From: JAWXUK01 sp044432725
GTDB lineage: Bacteria > Bacillota > Clostridia > Oscillospirales > Oscillospiraceae
NCBI GenBank assembly: GCA_044432725.1
Contig: JAWXUL010000048.1
Span: 1-11,898, forward strand
Direction of reading: 5' to 3'
Length of the DNA stretch: 11,898 nt
Numbering within the stretch: position 1 is the stretch's first letter; each line of letters starts with the position of its first letter. Below are positions 1 through 5,887 of this stretch, one piece after another. A program made the position numbers and the translations under genes. The notes under the pieces are model-generated. The model ran no database searches, was not told the DNA's origin, and saw only the letters and a list, made by a program, of their open reading frames with translations.

Positions 1-152
1 AAAGAGGTCAAAATTTCAGAAACATTTCCAAAAAATCCCAAACACTTATTTGCTAACTTTTTACGAGAGTCCCTATAAAAGGGGGGCGTATTTTATCAAT
101 GAGTTTTTTTACCTTTTTTACTAAAAAAAAGTTATAATTTCCAATATTTACA
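1..152. repeat. Tandem repeat copy A (169-bp period), carrying a ghost of the rep 3' end
   Basis: Copy A aligns with copy B at a constant offset of 169 bases. Bases 23-120 are identical to 192-289 (98 bp) and the flanks are similar but diverged. On the minus strand, bases 132-149 read as the codons K-Y-W-K-L followed by TAA, the same residues that end the Rep protein in copy B. Copy A therefore seems to retain the last codons of a second, lost rep-like gene. Within the identical core are an ATAAAA/TTTTAT inverted repeat (75-80 and 91-96) around a GGGGGGCGTA loop and a competing CCCT/AGGG hairpin. Possible roles are a replication origin element, a recombination scar or a rep 3' structure; none is shown by the sequence alone. 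Confidence 0.85.
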
Positions 153-169
153 ATATCACCCACTCCGAA

Positions 170-321
170 AAAAGAGGACAAGAATTCAAAGCATTTCCAA
201 AAAATCCCAAACACTTATTTGCTAACTTTTTACGAGAGTCCCTATAAAAGGGGGGCGTATTTTATCAATGAGTTTTTTTACCTTTTTTATTGAAAAAAAA
301 TCACAATTTCCAGTATTTGTA
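170..321. repeat. Tandem repeat copy B, overlapping the 3' end of rep
   Basis: This is the second copy of the 169-bp-period repeat, with bases 192-289 identical to 23-120. Its right end runs into the final codons and TGA stop of the rep gene (stop at 301-303). The same hairpin-forming core recurs here, with ATAAAA at 244-249 and TTTTAT at 260-265. Because the perfect identity is confined to the non-coding core while the rep-like codons have diverged, either the core is under constraint or it was recently homogenised by recombination. Confidence 0.85.
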
Positions 322-1668
322 AACAGTTGGTTTTGAGATTCCTGTTTCTTTGATGCAATCAGCCTTTTTTCCGTTAGGATTCTGCTTTCTCCACTCAAGT
401 ATCTCTTTTTCTTTATTTGGTCTCCCTCCGTTTGTACATTCCCCTAATTCCACTTTAAATTTCCTTTGATGGTTCATAAACTTCATGTGAATTTCTTGTT
501 TTCTAAAATTCCTTTTGTTCGGTGGAATTATAAGTCCTGATAATTTTTCTATTTCTCGCCGTGGAAATGTCACATAATCTTCGTTATACATCTCTAAGGC
601 TGCCACGATATCAGTCATCAAGAAGTGATTGGATTCTTCTTTTGTTAAGTCATCAAATGGTTCTAATAAAGCCAAACCATCTTTATAGAGTTCCTCCTCT
701 GATATATTGCATTTTTTTGCATAAATCGCCAAACACATCACAGCAAAATATCGATGACCCACTTCTATTCGATCTCTAATCTGACAGAGCCACCAATCAT
801 ATAAGGCTCTCTGAACCACCCATCGCCCCTTTTGTTCTCCTTGCACCACTTTTCTCTCATACCATTCTGGATGCTTTTCCTTGGCTTCCTCCAAGGTCAT
901 AGAGGATGACTTCTTTCTTCGTAATTGTATTGGTGTTCTCCTTGACTCTGGTATGAATTGCAACAGTTTTTCTATTGTCCAAATGCCTCCTTGTTCTCTA
1001 TAGACATTTTCCACATCAAAGGCAACTACTGGAAACTCTTTTCCTAGTTTGCTATTTGTTCCAATGACCCGAAATCCTTGTAATATCCCTTGTTGTTGTT
1101 TTTCTTTGTATTTCGAGGTATATTGATTCCATATTCTATCTGTTAGCACTCTTTTCATGTCCTTAATAAACTTTTGATTCTCTGGATACATAGGGATAGG
1201 TTCCTCAAATTGATAGTATAAGTGAAAGCCTGTCCCACTGTTTACCAAATAAGTTGGCGTAGGCAATACCTCATTTTCCATCTGGTAAAGCAGATCTATC
1301 AGATGCTTCATCTCCACTCCATCTATATCAAAAGCCAATGCGTGCAAATAACGAGCATTAACACCCTTTCTACTTCTCCCATAGTAAGAGATAGGGGAAT
1401 AGATTGTAAACCCCTCACGAGGCTTCAGGAAGCCTCTGTGGTCATCTGTGACAATCTCTCGGGAAGCTCTTTTCTTGCCTTCTTGAAACTCTAAGATGAT
1501 GCCGTTTGGTTTTTGATCGTCATAGTTCATCTTTCGTTCAAAAGAACCTTCAGGAAAAATCGCTCTATAAAAGTCTTTGGGTTCTATTTTTTTGTAACAA
1601 GTATGTAAATACTCATTTTTTTCTATATATTGTTCCTTTTGTGTTTCTATCGTTTGAAAATCCGACAT
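301..1668 (-). CDS. Plasmid replication protein, AEP-type primase with C-terminal helix-turn-helix
   Basis: A 455-residue protein with the marks of the archaeo-eukaryotic primase (Prim-Pol) superfamily found in plasmid Rep proteins. Motif I is LAFDIDG (about 111-117, D114 and D116, metal-binding). Motif II is SGTGFHLYYQF (144-154, H149), and a probable motif III lies near FRVIGTNSKLG (199-209, R200). An alpha-helical region at about 270-370 could be a PriCT-like linker. The C-terminus (about 433-454, GKKADCIKETGISKPTVYKYW) looks like a helix-turn-helix that may bind the origin. I see no Walker A motif, so no helicase domain is fused. The ATG has the ribosome site AGAAGGTG just upstream and starts 15 bp after the copG stop, so the two genes are co-transcribed. 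Its 3' end lies in repeat copy B. The role in replication initiation or priming is inferred from the family. Confidence 0.75.
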   Translation of the reverse strand: MSDFQTIETQKEQYIEKNEYLHTCYKKIEPKDFYRAIFPEGSFERKMNYDDQKPNGIILEFQEGKKRASREIVTDDHRGFLKPREGFTIYSPISYYGRSRKGVNARYLHALAFDIDGVEMKHLIDLLYQMENEVLPTPTYLVNSGTGFHLYYQFEEPIPMYPENQKFIKDMKRVLTDRIWNQYTSKYKEKQQQGILQGFRVIGTNSKLGKEFPVVAFDVENVYREQGGIWTIEKLLQFIPESRRTPIQLRRKKSSSMTLEEAKEKHPEWYERKVVQGEQKGRWVVQRALYDWWLCQIRDRIEVGHRYFAVMCLAIYAKKCNISEEELYKDGLALLEPFDDLTKEESNHFLMTDIVAALEMYNEDYVTFPRREIEKLSGLIIPPNKRNFRKQEIHMKFMNHQRKFKVELGECTNGGRPNKEKEILEWRKQNPNGKKADCIKETGISKPTVYKYWKL

Positions 1669-1683
1669 TTTGACACCTTCTTT

Positions 1684-1902
1684 CTAAACATCATCTAATC
1701 TTATCTGTTTAGTCTCGTAGGGCTCAAATCCCTTGCCCTTTCGTTTGCAATCCTTTTGATACTCCTTAACAGCCATTTCTTCCACTAGCTGACTGATGGA
1801 CTGCTTTCTGTAATTCGCAATAGAATTCAAGTAATACTTGTGTTCTTCAGATATTGATAATGTCAATTTTTCTTTTGTTTTTCCTCTTTTAGGTCTTGCC
1901 AT
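1684..1902 (-). CDS. CopG-like ribbon-helix-helix regulator, probable rep repressor
   Basis: A 72-residue basic protein with a short positively charged N-terminus (MARPKRGKTKEK), one beta-strand (LTLSI, about 13-17) and two helices (about 19-48), as in ribbon-helix-helix DNA-binding proteins. The tail after residue 50 is charged and probably flexible. It has an excellent ribosome site (AGGAGGT) and sits directly under a strong promoter overlapped by a dyad. It is the first gene of a two-gene unit with rep. By analogy with CopG it may repress this promoter and set copy number. An antitoxin or partition-site binder of the same fold is the alternative, but no toxin or ParA gene is adjacent. Confidence 0.7.
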   Translation of the reverse strand: MARPKRGKTKEKLTLSISEEHKYYLNSIANYRKQSISQLVEEMAVKEYQKDCKRKGKGFEPYETKQIRLDDV

Positions 1903-1931
1903 AATAAGAACACCTCCTCACATTCGTCTCT

Positions 1932-1961
1932 ATTGTATCACCTCACTTTCGATACTGTCAA
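1932..1961 (-). promoter_or_regulatory. Promoter of copG-rep
   Basis: On the minus strand TTGACA (-35, 1956-1961) and TACAAT (-10, 1932-1937) are separated by 18 bp. A TGA precedes the -10, giving an extended -10 (TGATACAAT). It lies about 30 bp upstream of the copG start. This is the only good sigma-A-type promoter seen for copG-rep. Confidence 0.8.
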
Positions 1962-1987
1962 GTATTTTAATACGTATTAAAACACTT
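1960..1987. promoter_or_regulatory. Dyad operator candidate upstream of copG-rep
   Basis: TTTTAATACGTATTAAAA (1965-1982) is a perfect 18-bp palindrome, and the symmetry extends to 28 bp with a single mismatched pair (1964/1983). It abuts and overlaps the -35 box of the copG-rep promoter. That is where a ribbon-helix-helix repressor such as the adjacent CopG-like protein would act. Its core word TACGTATTA recurs upstream of jetD. Confidence 0.7.
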
Positions 1988-2087
1988 CTATTCCCCCGTG
2001 ATAAAACAACCGTTCTTTAGATTTGAAAAAATCCCCCCTTGATTTCAAAAAGAGTGATCCGTTCCTTTTCTAAGTCAGCAGTTGTAA

Positions 2088-2284
2088 CACTATATATTGT
2101 ATTTTTGATCCTTTTAAAACCAGAAGACATTTTTTCATTTTTTCTTGTTTCACTGCTTATTTCAAGTCTCTTTTAAAATTTCAAATCAACTCACTTTGAA
2201 TTTTTCAGTGAAACACAAAAAAATAACTGTTTTTTGTAAAAACTGAATTTTCTCACACCTCACAACAAACTACAATATATAGTG
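2088..2284. repeat. Large imperfect palindrome downstream of jetD
   Basis: The ends are exact 14-bp inverted repeats (CACTATATATTGTA at 2088-2101, its complement at 2271-2284). Further nested arms are GTTTCACTG (2147-2155) with CAGTGAAAC (2206-2214), a T/A run inside 2137-2143 with 2218-2224, and TTCAAGT (2161-2167) with ACTTTGAA (2193-2200). The inner pairs share one centre near 2180, so the whole stretch can fold as one long A+T-rich hairpin. A separate 8-bp hairpin (2215-2222 with 2230-2237) could act as a weak terminator for jetD. No open reading frame of substance lies in the interval between copG and jetD. It could be a MITE-like insertion, a single-strand-origin-like structure or a structured RNA; I saw no target-site duplication. 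Confidence 0.6.
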
Positions 2285-2289
2285 CAACC

Positions 2290-3516
2290 TCACAACATAA
2301 CTTCCTGTTCGATAGTCACCCCAAGTCTTAGAATTTCCGTAATCACTTCCTCAAACTCAGGAAATCCACCTTGCACTTCCTCGAGCTTCGCCAAATACTC
2401 ATCGTTTCTCTTTAGCCCCAGATTGCCATATAGCAGAACTTCTTCCTTACCCATGCAATAGGGCGCAAGATTTGAGAAAACCCCGTGTAGACGCTTGTAC
2501 ATGCTAAAGCCACCCATATCAATGTCCCCCCAGAAGTAAACCGTCCTATTTTCGACATAAGGCAAAAACTTCTGAAAAAACGCCCCCTTGCTAGGACTGA
2601 AGAATCCTCCATGATAAATGACTGCTTGATCCTCCTTTCTCAATAGGACAAAAGCGTCATAATTCGTCTTGTTTTCGATAAAATACAATTCTTTCACTTG
2701 ATTCATCTGGATTTTAGTGATATTTTTGCATGACTCTGCCGTCAGAGCCAATCCACAAGCCCCAACAACCCCTACATCAAGGAAGCCATGAGGAAACTCC
2801 AAGACAATATCCCCTGACAACTGAAACAGCTCCCCCCGTGGGGTCAGTCCCACCAGTTGAAGTATCTCCTTATCAGAAAGATGTGTTTCTTTCCATAGCT
2901 CAGATAGTTCTGGGTGATATTCTCGCAAAATCTTCAAAAAATCATCTAAATAGACCTGTTCCAAGTCCTTGCTGTTGTGAAACACCTGAACACTAAAACT
3001 TCTCAGAGTCATCCCTCCCTCTGGGAACTTATCGAAAGCAACGAGCAAAAGACAAAGATTTTCCACATAGTCCACCCCCTTCTTGAAGAAAGAGGGCAGT
3101 TTCCAAGTGGTTTCGATAGATTCCACGGCATCCTCTCTCCATTTGATAAGCCAAGGACAGCAAAGCCCCTGCAAAGAGCCACAAAGCAGGGTAACAGCAG
3201 CCTCAGCCTCCACCCACGGAGGATTTTTACCTAACAGTCCATAAGATTTTTCAATATTCTGCAAATTCAGGGACACTTGCGCCAGCACTCTCCCAGCCAC
3301 CTCCCACTGGATGGCGATGAGTTCTTCTTTTTCCAAAAATTGAGCCTCATCAGCAAAAAGAGCCAAAGAAGATACCGATTCCCATTGGTACCCCTTCAGC
3401 TCTCCCTTTTCTTTCGATAGAAAAACACGACGATTTGACTGATTCGGACTGCGCAAGTGCTTGCTTTTTTCATATTTTTTGATTAAATCTTCTAATATCT
3501 TGGTTTGGAGGTTCAT
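2290..3516 (-). CDS. jetD: Wadjet nuclease subunit JetD (TOPRIM)
   Basis: A 408-residue protein matching JetD of Wadjet, the topoisomerase VI/Spo11-like TOPRIM subunit that cuts DNA after the JetABC SMC motor extrudes it. The TOPRIM glutamate is in YFIENKTNYD (E281). The DxD pair is in VYFWGDIDMGGF (D331 and D333). The chain ends near EQE (403-405), as I recall for JetD family C-termini. The N-terminal part (about 1-200) is helical and probably contacts JetABC or DNA. The ATG at 3516 is preferred over an in-frame GTG at 3555 because AAGGAG precedes it at a suitable distance. Unlike the usual contiguous jetABCD order, this gene lies 2.7 kb beyond jetC, after relE, with its own candidate promoter. 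The catalytic residues appear intact, so the nuclease should be active. Confidence 0.88.
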   Translation of the reverse strand: MNLQTKILEDLIKKYEKSKHLRSPNQSNRRVFLSKEKGELKGYQWESVSSLALFADEAQFLEKEELIAIQWEVAGRVLAQVSLNLQNIEKSYGLLGKNPPWVEAEAAVTLLCGSLQGLCCPWLIKWREDAVESIETTWKLPSFFKKGVDYVENLCLLLVAFDKFPEGGMTLRSFSVQVFHNSKDLEQVYLDDFLKILREYHPELSELWKETHLSDKEILQLVGLTPRGELFQLSGDIVLEFPHGFLDVGVVGACGLALTAESCKNITKIQMNQVKELYFIENKTNYDAFVLLRKEDQAVIYHGGFFSPSKGAFFQKFLPYVENRTVYFWGDIDMGGFSMYKRLHGVFSNLAPYCMGKEEVLLYGNLGLKRNDEYLAKLEEVQGGFPEFEEVITEILRLGVTIEQEVML

Positions 3517-3537
3517 AAGTCCATCTCCTTGTCTTGT

Positions 3538-3566
3538 TTTATATGTAGTACCCACTACTCTTGTAA
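3538..3566 (-). promoter_or_regulatory. Candidate promoter of jetD
   Basis: On the minus strand TTACAA (-35, 3561-3566) and TATAAA (-10, 3538-3543) are spaced by 17 bp. The first base of the -10 box lies 21 bp upstream of the jetD start. The spacer contains an inverted pair GTAGT/ACTAC (3545-3549 and 3554-3558). Read-through from relBE is also possible because no terminator separates relE from jetD. Confidence 0.5.
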
Positions 3567-3580
3567 TAGGTACGTATTAC
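3563..3580. promoter_or_regulatory. Palindromic operator candidate upstream of jetD
   Basis: GTAATAGGTACGTATTAC is palindromic over 18 bp except for one symmetric pair. It overlaps the candidate -35 box of jetD. It contains the 9-mer TACGTATTA, also found in the perfect palindrome at the copG-rep promoter. The CopG-like protein is therefore a candidate binder of both sites. Confidence 0.45.
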
Positions 3581-3584
3581 GTTG

Positions 3585-3854
3585 TTATTTCTCGTAAATA
3601 TTCTTACGATGCCCCACAGAAAGAGCCAAAATCACCAGTTTTTCGTCTTCAATATCACAAAGCAAGCGATAATCTCCAATACGATATCTCCATTGACCAC
3701 TGCGATTTTCAACAAGTCCTTTCCCTTTGGCTCTAGGATCTGTGCAGGACGAAAGATTTTTTTCTATCCAACCTTTGATAATTCGCTGTGTCCCTCTGTC
3801 TAATTTTTTGAATTCTCTATCAAATCGTGCTGTTGTTTCTATCTGGTAACTCAC
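3585..3854 (-). CDS. relE: RelE/ParE-family toxin
   Basis: An 89-residue RelE/ParE-superfamily protein, a ribosome-dependent mRNA endonuclease if RelE-like or a gyrase poison if ParE-like. Family marks are FDREFKKLD near the N-terminus, WRYRIGDYRLL (55-65) and the C-terminal GHRKNIY (81-87) with basic and aromatic residues typical of the RNase centre. I start it at the GTG at 3854, which shares GTGA with the relB stop and has GGAGGA nine bases upstream. An ATG at 3872 lies just before that GGAGGA and would add a non-conserved hexapeptide. It forms a two-gene toxin-antitoxin operon with relB. It could stabilise the plasmid by post-segregational killing. Confidence 0.85.
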   Translation of the reverse strand: MSYQIETTARFDREFKKLDRGTQRIIKGWIEKNLSSCTDPRAKGKGLVENRSGQWRYRIGDYRLLCDIEDEKLVILALSVGHRKNIYEK

Positions 3855-4072
3855 AAGTTCAATTCCTCCCATAGCTCACCGATGGGACGGCTGACCTTTC
3901 CACTTTGCTCATACTCCTCATAAGCTTCCTCTGCCACAGAGATATCAAATTCTTCTTCGATTTTTTCAAACAAAGCTTTCTTAAATGCTTCACCTAAAGA
4001 AATACTGTGGACTTTGGAATAACTTTCGGCAAGTTCTTTTTCACTCTCTGTAAGTCTAATGGAAAAAGGCAT
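3851..4072 (-). CDS. relB: RelB-type ribbon-helix-helix antitoxin
   Basis: A 73-residue acidic protein. Residues 1-45 fit a ribbon-helix-helix DNA-binding domain (strand PFSIRLT, then two helices). The tail (about 46-73, with AEEAYEEYEQSGKVSRPIGELWEEL) fits a toxin-wrapping segment. It resembles RelB/DUF6290 antitoxins that accompany RelE. The start has AAAGGAG at a good distance. As in relBE loci the antitoxin comes first and overlaps the toxin gene by four bases. It probably represses its own promoter through the GTAGT repeats around the -10 box. Confidence 0.85.
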   Translation of the reverse strand: MPFSIRLTESEKELAESYSKVHSISLGEAFKKALFEKIEEEFDISVAEEAYEEYEQSGKVSRPIGELWEELNL

Positions 4073-4098
4073 TTACATCATCTCCTTTCTAAAATTCA

Positions 4099-4137
4099 TT
4101 TGTACTACATTATACTACAAACAAAAACATCCGTCAA
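4099..4137 (-). promoter_or_regulatory. relBE promoter with overlapping operator
   Basis: On the minus strand TTGACG (-35, 4132-4137) and TATAAT (-10, 4109-4114) are 17 bp apart, a near-consensus sigma-A promoter. The -10 box is embedded in a 23-bp element (4099-4121) with TTTGTA/TACAAA inverted ends and two GTAGTA boxes ten bases apart, the expected arrangement for autoregulation by a ribbon-helix-helix antitoxin. Confidence 0.85.
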
Positions 4138-4572
4138 GGGCAATCACTTTCCAGTAATACTTTCCCTGTCCTTCTTTTGTGTTTTCAAAATTTTTATTGT
4201 CTGTATTTTCCCTTTACATTCTTTTTATATCAAAAAAAGATGTTTAGATTCATACAAGAAAGACATTTGCACAGAACAGGCGCATTCCCATAGCTGAACT
4301 CTTTCAAAACTCTTGTAGTCCCATCAGGATTCACACACAGGTAAAAAATCAATTCTAATGAGTGTGTTGCGAAAATTGGGTACGCTAGACTTGGCAAGCA
4401 AGGCAAAGTGAGTTCACTTTGACAAATTTACTTGTTAGGGACACCCTAAAACCCGAAAAAAATTTTGCCCCATTGGACAATTTTTCATTTGACTTCCATC
4501 AAAAAATCACTCACCAAAGTTGAGTTAAGTCAGAATTTTTTCTCGTTTTTCATCTTGTTTTTGTTTGAATTT
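4138..4572. other. Non-coding interval with an oriT-like block of inverted repeats (4332-4449)
   Basis: No credible gene was found on either strand here. Within 4332-4449 are four close inverted repeats. They are ACACAC (4333-4338) with GTGTGT (4362-4367), CTTG-g-CAAG (4390-4398), CAAAGTGA-gt-TCACTTTG (4404-4421), and TTAGGG-aca-CCCTAA (4435-4449). The first pair, with AGTGTGTT on the 3' side, recalls the dyad next to the nick site of pMV158-type (MOB_V) oriTs. The cluster could be an origin of transfer used by a relaxase supplied in trans, since none is encoded here. A replication origin or terminator cluster are alternatives. The stretches 4138-4331 and 4450-4572 show nothing I can interpret. 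Confidence 0.35.
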
Positions 4573-4698
4573 TCAGGGAATTTCTCGATTGTGAACCCTG
4601 CACGTATTGGATTCTCCTCTCTCAAAAGCAAGCACTTCTTCCAGACTTTCCTTTAAATCTTCGAAGTAATTCACATCACTAAAATCATCTTCTTCCAT
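4573..4698 (-). pseudogene. Probable C-terminal fragment of a RelB/DinJ-like antitoxin
   Basis: A 41-residue acidic reading frame from an ATG at 4698 (MEEDDFSDVNYFEDLKESLEE at the start is helical and acidic). It follows a truncated DinJ-like N-terminus in a different frame, so the two may be halves of one decayed antitoxin gene. I do not recognise the peptide with confidence and no ribosome site is convincing. No toxin gene follows it. Confidence 0.3.
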
Positions 4699-4750
4699 AT
4701 TTTGCAATTGTAAACCCAAAACAAACCACTCCTTTTTCTGCGTCAAGCTT

Positions 4751-4903
4751 TTATATTACAAAGGGAAATTTCTGTTCTCTCACTACTTCCTCAGCAAACA
4801 AAGTGAACGCTGTAGATAAATCTAGTCCAATATGGTCACAAACTTTCTCCATCTCTATTTTCAAATTCTCGTCTAAAAGAAAACTCACATTTACTTGAGC
4901 CAT
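4751..4903 (-). CDS. Short DinJ/RelB-like antitoxin N-terminus, probably truncated
   Basis: Fifty residues starting MAQVNVSFLLDENLK and ending VVREQKFPFVI, closely following the pattern of the ribbon-helix-helix N-terminus of DinJ/RelB antitoxins. Full-length DinJ proteins run to about 80-90 residues and the toxin-binding tail is missing here. The ATG lies 14 bp after the MntA-HepT stop with AAAGGG upstream, so it should be translated from the same message. No YafQ/RelE-like partner follows. It may be a remnant, or a stand-alone DNA-binding peptide that still represses a promoter. The following fragment (4573-4698) may be its separated tail. Confidence 0.5.
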   Translation of the reverse strand: MAQVNVSFLLDENLKIEMEKVCDHIGLDLSTAFTLFAEEVVREQKFPFVI

Positions 4904-4917
4904 AGAATACACACCCT

Positions 4918-5586
4918 TTACTCCTCACAAAGCCTTTCCATCAGTTTACGAAAGGATTCCAAATAATCACCCATCACACGCCCAGCAATTTCTCTCGCTG
5001 TTTCCTCATCATAAATATGAGATGTCAGGTTTCTATCTGATAAGATGGAAATCCAAATTTCATCTTCCTCAATCAGCCCTGCAGTGAACGCCTCTCTCAT
5101 CACAGGCTTGGGGCCATTGACTTCTGTATACCCTAAATCTCGAAGATGTTCTTTACAACTCTTCCAAGCAAGCTCGGTGGAAAACTCAAACCGTTGAATC
5201 AATGCATCAAAATAAAAATCACAAGGATTTTCCTCACACAACTTCACAGCTTCTTCTAATCGCTTCACAGCACGGACGAAATTTGCTTTCTTCGAACTGC
5301 GTTCCATTAAGACCACTCCTTCTTTTTCAATATTTTCTAATAATTTCCCATCCGTTTTCTCTGTGACAAACAAAACATCTATTTTCTGCAAACAATCCAC
5401 CTCATCCAAAAGATGGAGCAAAGTCATTTTTGTTTTAGACGGAGAATTTTCATTGAGATAAAGAGCTAGGTCAAAATCTGAGGTAGGCTGATGAGTTCCT
5501 CTTCCTCGAGAACCAAATAAAACTGCTTTGCTTAAATCTGGACAGTTTTTGCAGATTTTTCTGATTTCTTGAATGATTTTATTCAT
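4918..5586 (-). CDS. Fused MntA-HepT: nucleotidyltransferase plus HEPN domain
   Basis: A 222-residue two-domain protein. Residues 1-95 form a minimal nucleotidyltransferase with GSRGRG (25-30), the pair D37/D39 in SDFDLAL and a third acidic residue D70 in KIDVLFV. Together these give the GSX10DXD motif of MntA antitoxins. Residues about 100-222 resemble the HI0074-type HEPN (nucleotidyltransferase substrate-binding) family and contain RNLTSHIY (185-192), an RX4HXY motif as in HEPN RNase toxins. In separate-gene MntA/HepT systems the transferase AMPylates the motif tyrosine and silences the toxin. Here both are in one chain, so Y192 could be modified in cis. I use the ATG at 5586 (AAAGGA upstream) rather than an in-frame TTG at 5625, which would overlap the preceding gene. 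It lies 16 bp after the second XRE gene and is likely co-transcribed with it. Confidence 0.8.
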   Translation of the reverse strand: MNKIIQEIRKICKNCPDLSKAVLFGSRGRGTHQPTSDFDLALYLNENSPSKTKMTLLHLLDEVDCLQKIDVLFVTEKTDGKLLENIEKEGVVLMERSSKKANFVRAVKRLEEAVKLCEENPCDFYFDALIQRFEFSTELAWKSCKEHLRDLGYTEVNGPKPVMREAFTAGLIEEDEIWISILSDRNLTSHIYDEETAREIAGRVMGDYLESFRKLMERLCEE

Positions 5587-5602
5587 AGTTGGACTTTTTC
5601 CT

Positions 5603-5887
5603 TTATTTTGTTTGAATTTCCTCAAATTTGAGAACCAATCTCTTCCCCAACCCTTCAGCCAGTTGCTCTATTTGTGAAATGGTAGGGTCACATTCCCAAT
5701 TTTCCAAATCAGAAAGCAGTTTTTCATCCACGCCTATCAACTGAGCTAATTGGGAAGTGGTACATTCCTTTTCTACTTTTGCTTGTATAATGACTTTTTT
5801 CACTGTATATTCAGACTCAAGTGCTTCATACTCTTTCCGAAACTCAGGGTTTTGCATTGATTTCTGAAACATTTCTTCTAACGTCAT
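5603..5887 (-). CDS. XRE-family (HigA-like) regulator, second of tandem pair
   Basis: A 94-residue protein. The N-terminal helix (MTLEEMFQKSMQNPEFRKEYEAL) recalls the linker region of HigA-type antitoxins. An XRE helix-turn-helix follows at about 43-85 (TTSQLAQLIGVDEKLLSDLENWECDPTISQIEQLAEGLG). The start ATG overlaps the preceding stop by four bases (ATGA) and has AGGAGG eight bases upstream, so translational coupling is strong. It resembles the gene before it, especially in the GV...LL...LGK.L.V pattern, suggesting a duplicated pair. It sits immediately before the MntA-HepT fusion and could be its regulator. No HigB-like toxin is next to it. Confidence 0.75.
   Translation of the reverse strand: MTLEEMFQKSMQNPEFRKEYEALESEYTVKKVIIQAKVEKECTTSQLAQLIGVDEKLLSDLENWECDPTISQIEQLAEGLGKRLVLKFEEIQTK

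Noticed and set aside
1..300. CRISPR array or classic iterons
   Set aside because: There are only two copies of a 169-bp-period unit, with no short regular repeats or unique spacers of CRISPR size and no cas genes.
2215..2237. Rho-independent terminator after jetD
   Set aside because: The 8-bp stem is almost entirely A/T and would be weak; kept only as a remark under the large palindrome.
3517..3555. Upstream GTG extension of jetD
   Set aside because: It would place the start inside the promoter and operator region; the ATG at 3516 has a clear AAGGAG site.
4007..4297. Plus-strand frame across the relB promoter
   Set aside because: It overlaps relB and its promoter, has biased Phe/Leu/Ile-rich composition from A+T-rich DNA, and has no ribosome site.
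4465..4656. Plus-strand frame of 63 codons in the interval after the oriT-like block
   Set aside because: Phe/Ser-rich low-complexity translation from A+T-rich DNA, antisense to the antitoxin fragment, with no ribosome site or family resemblance.
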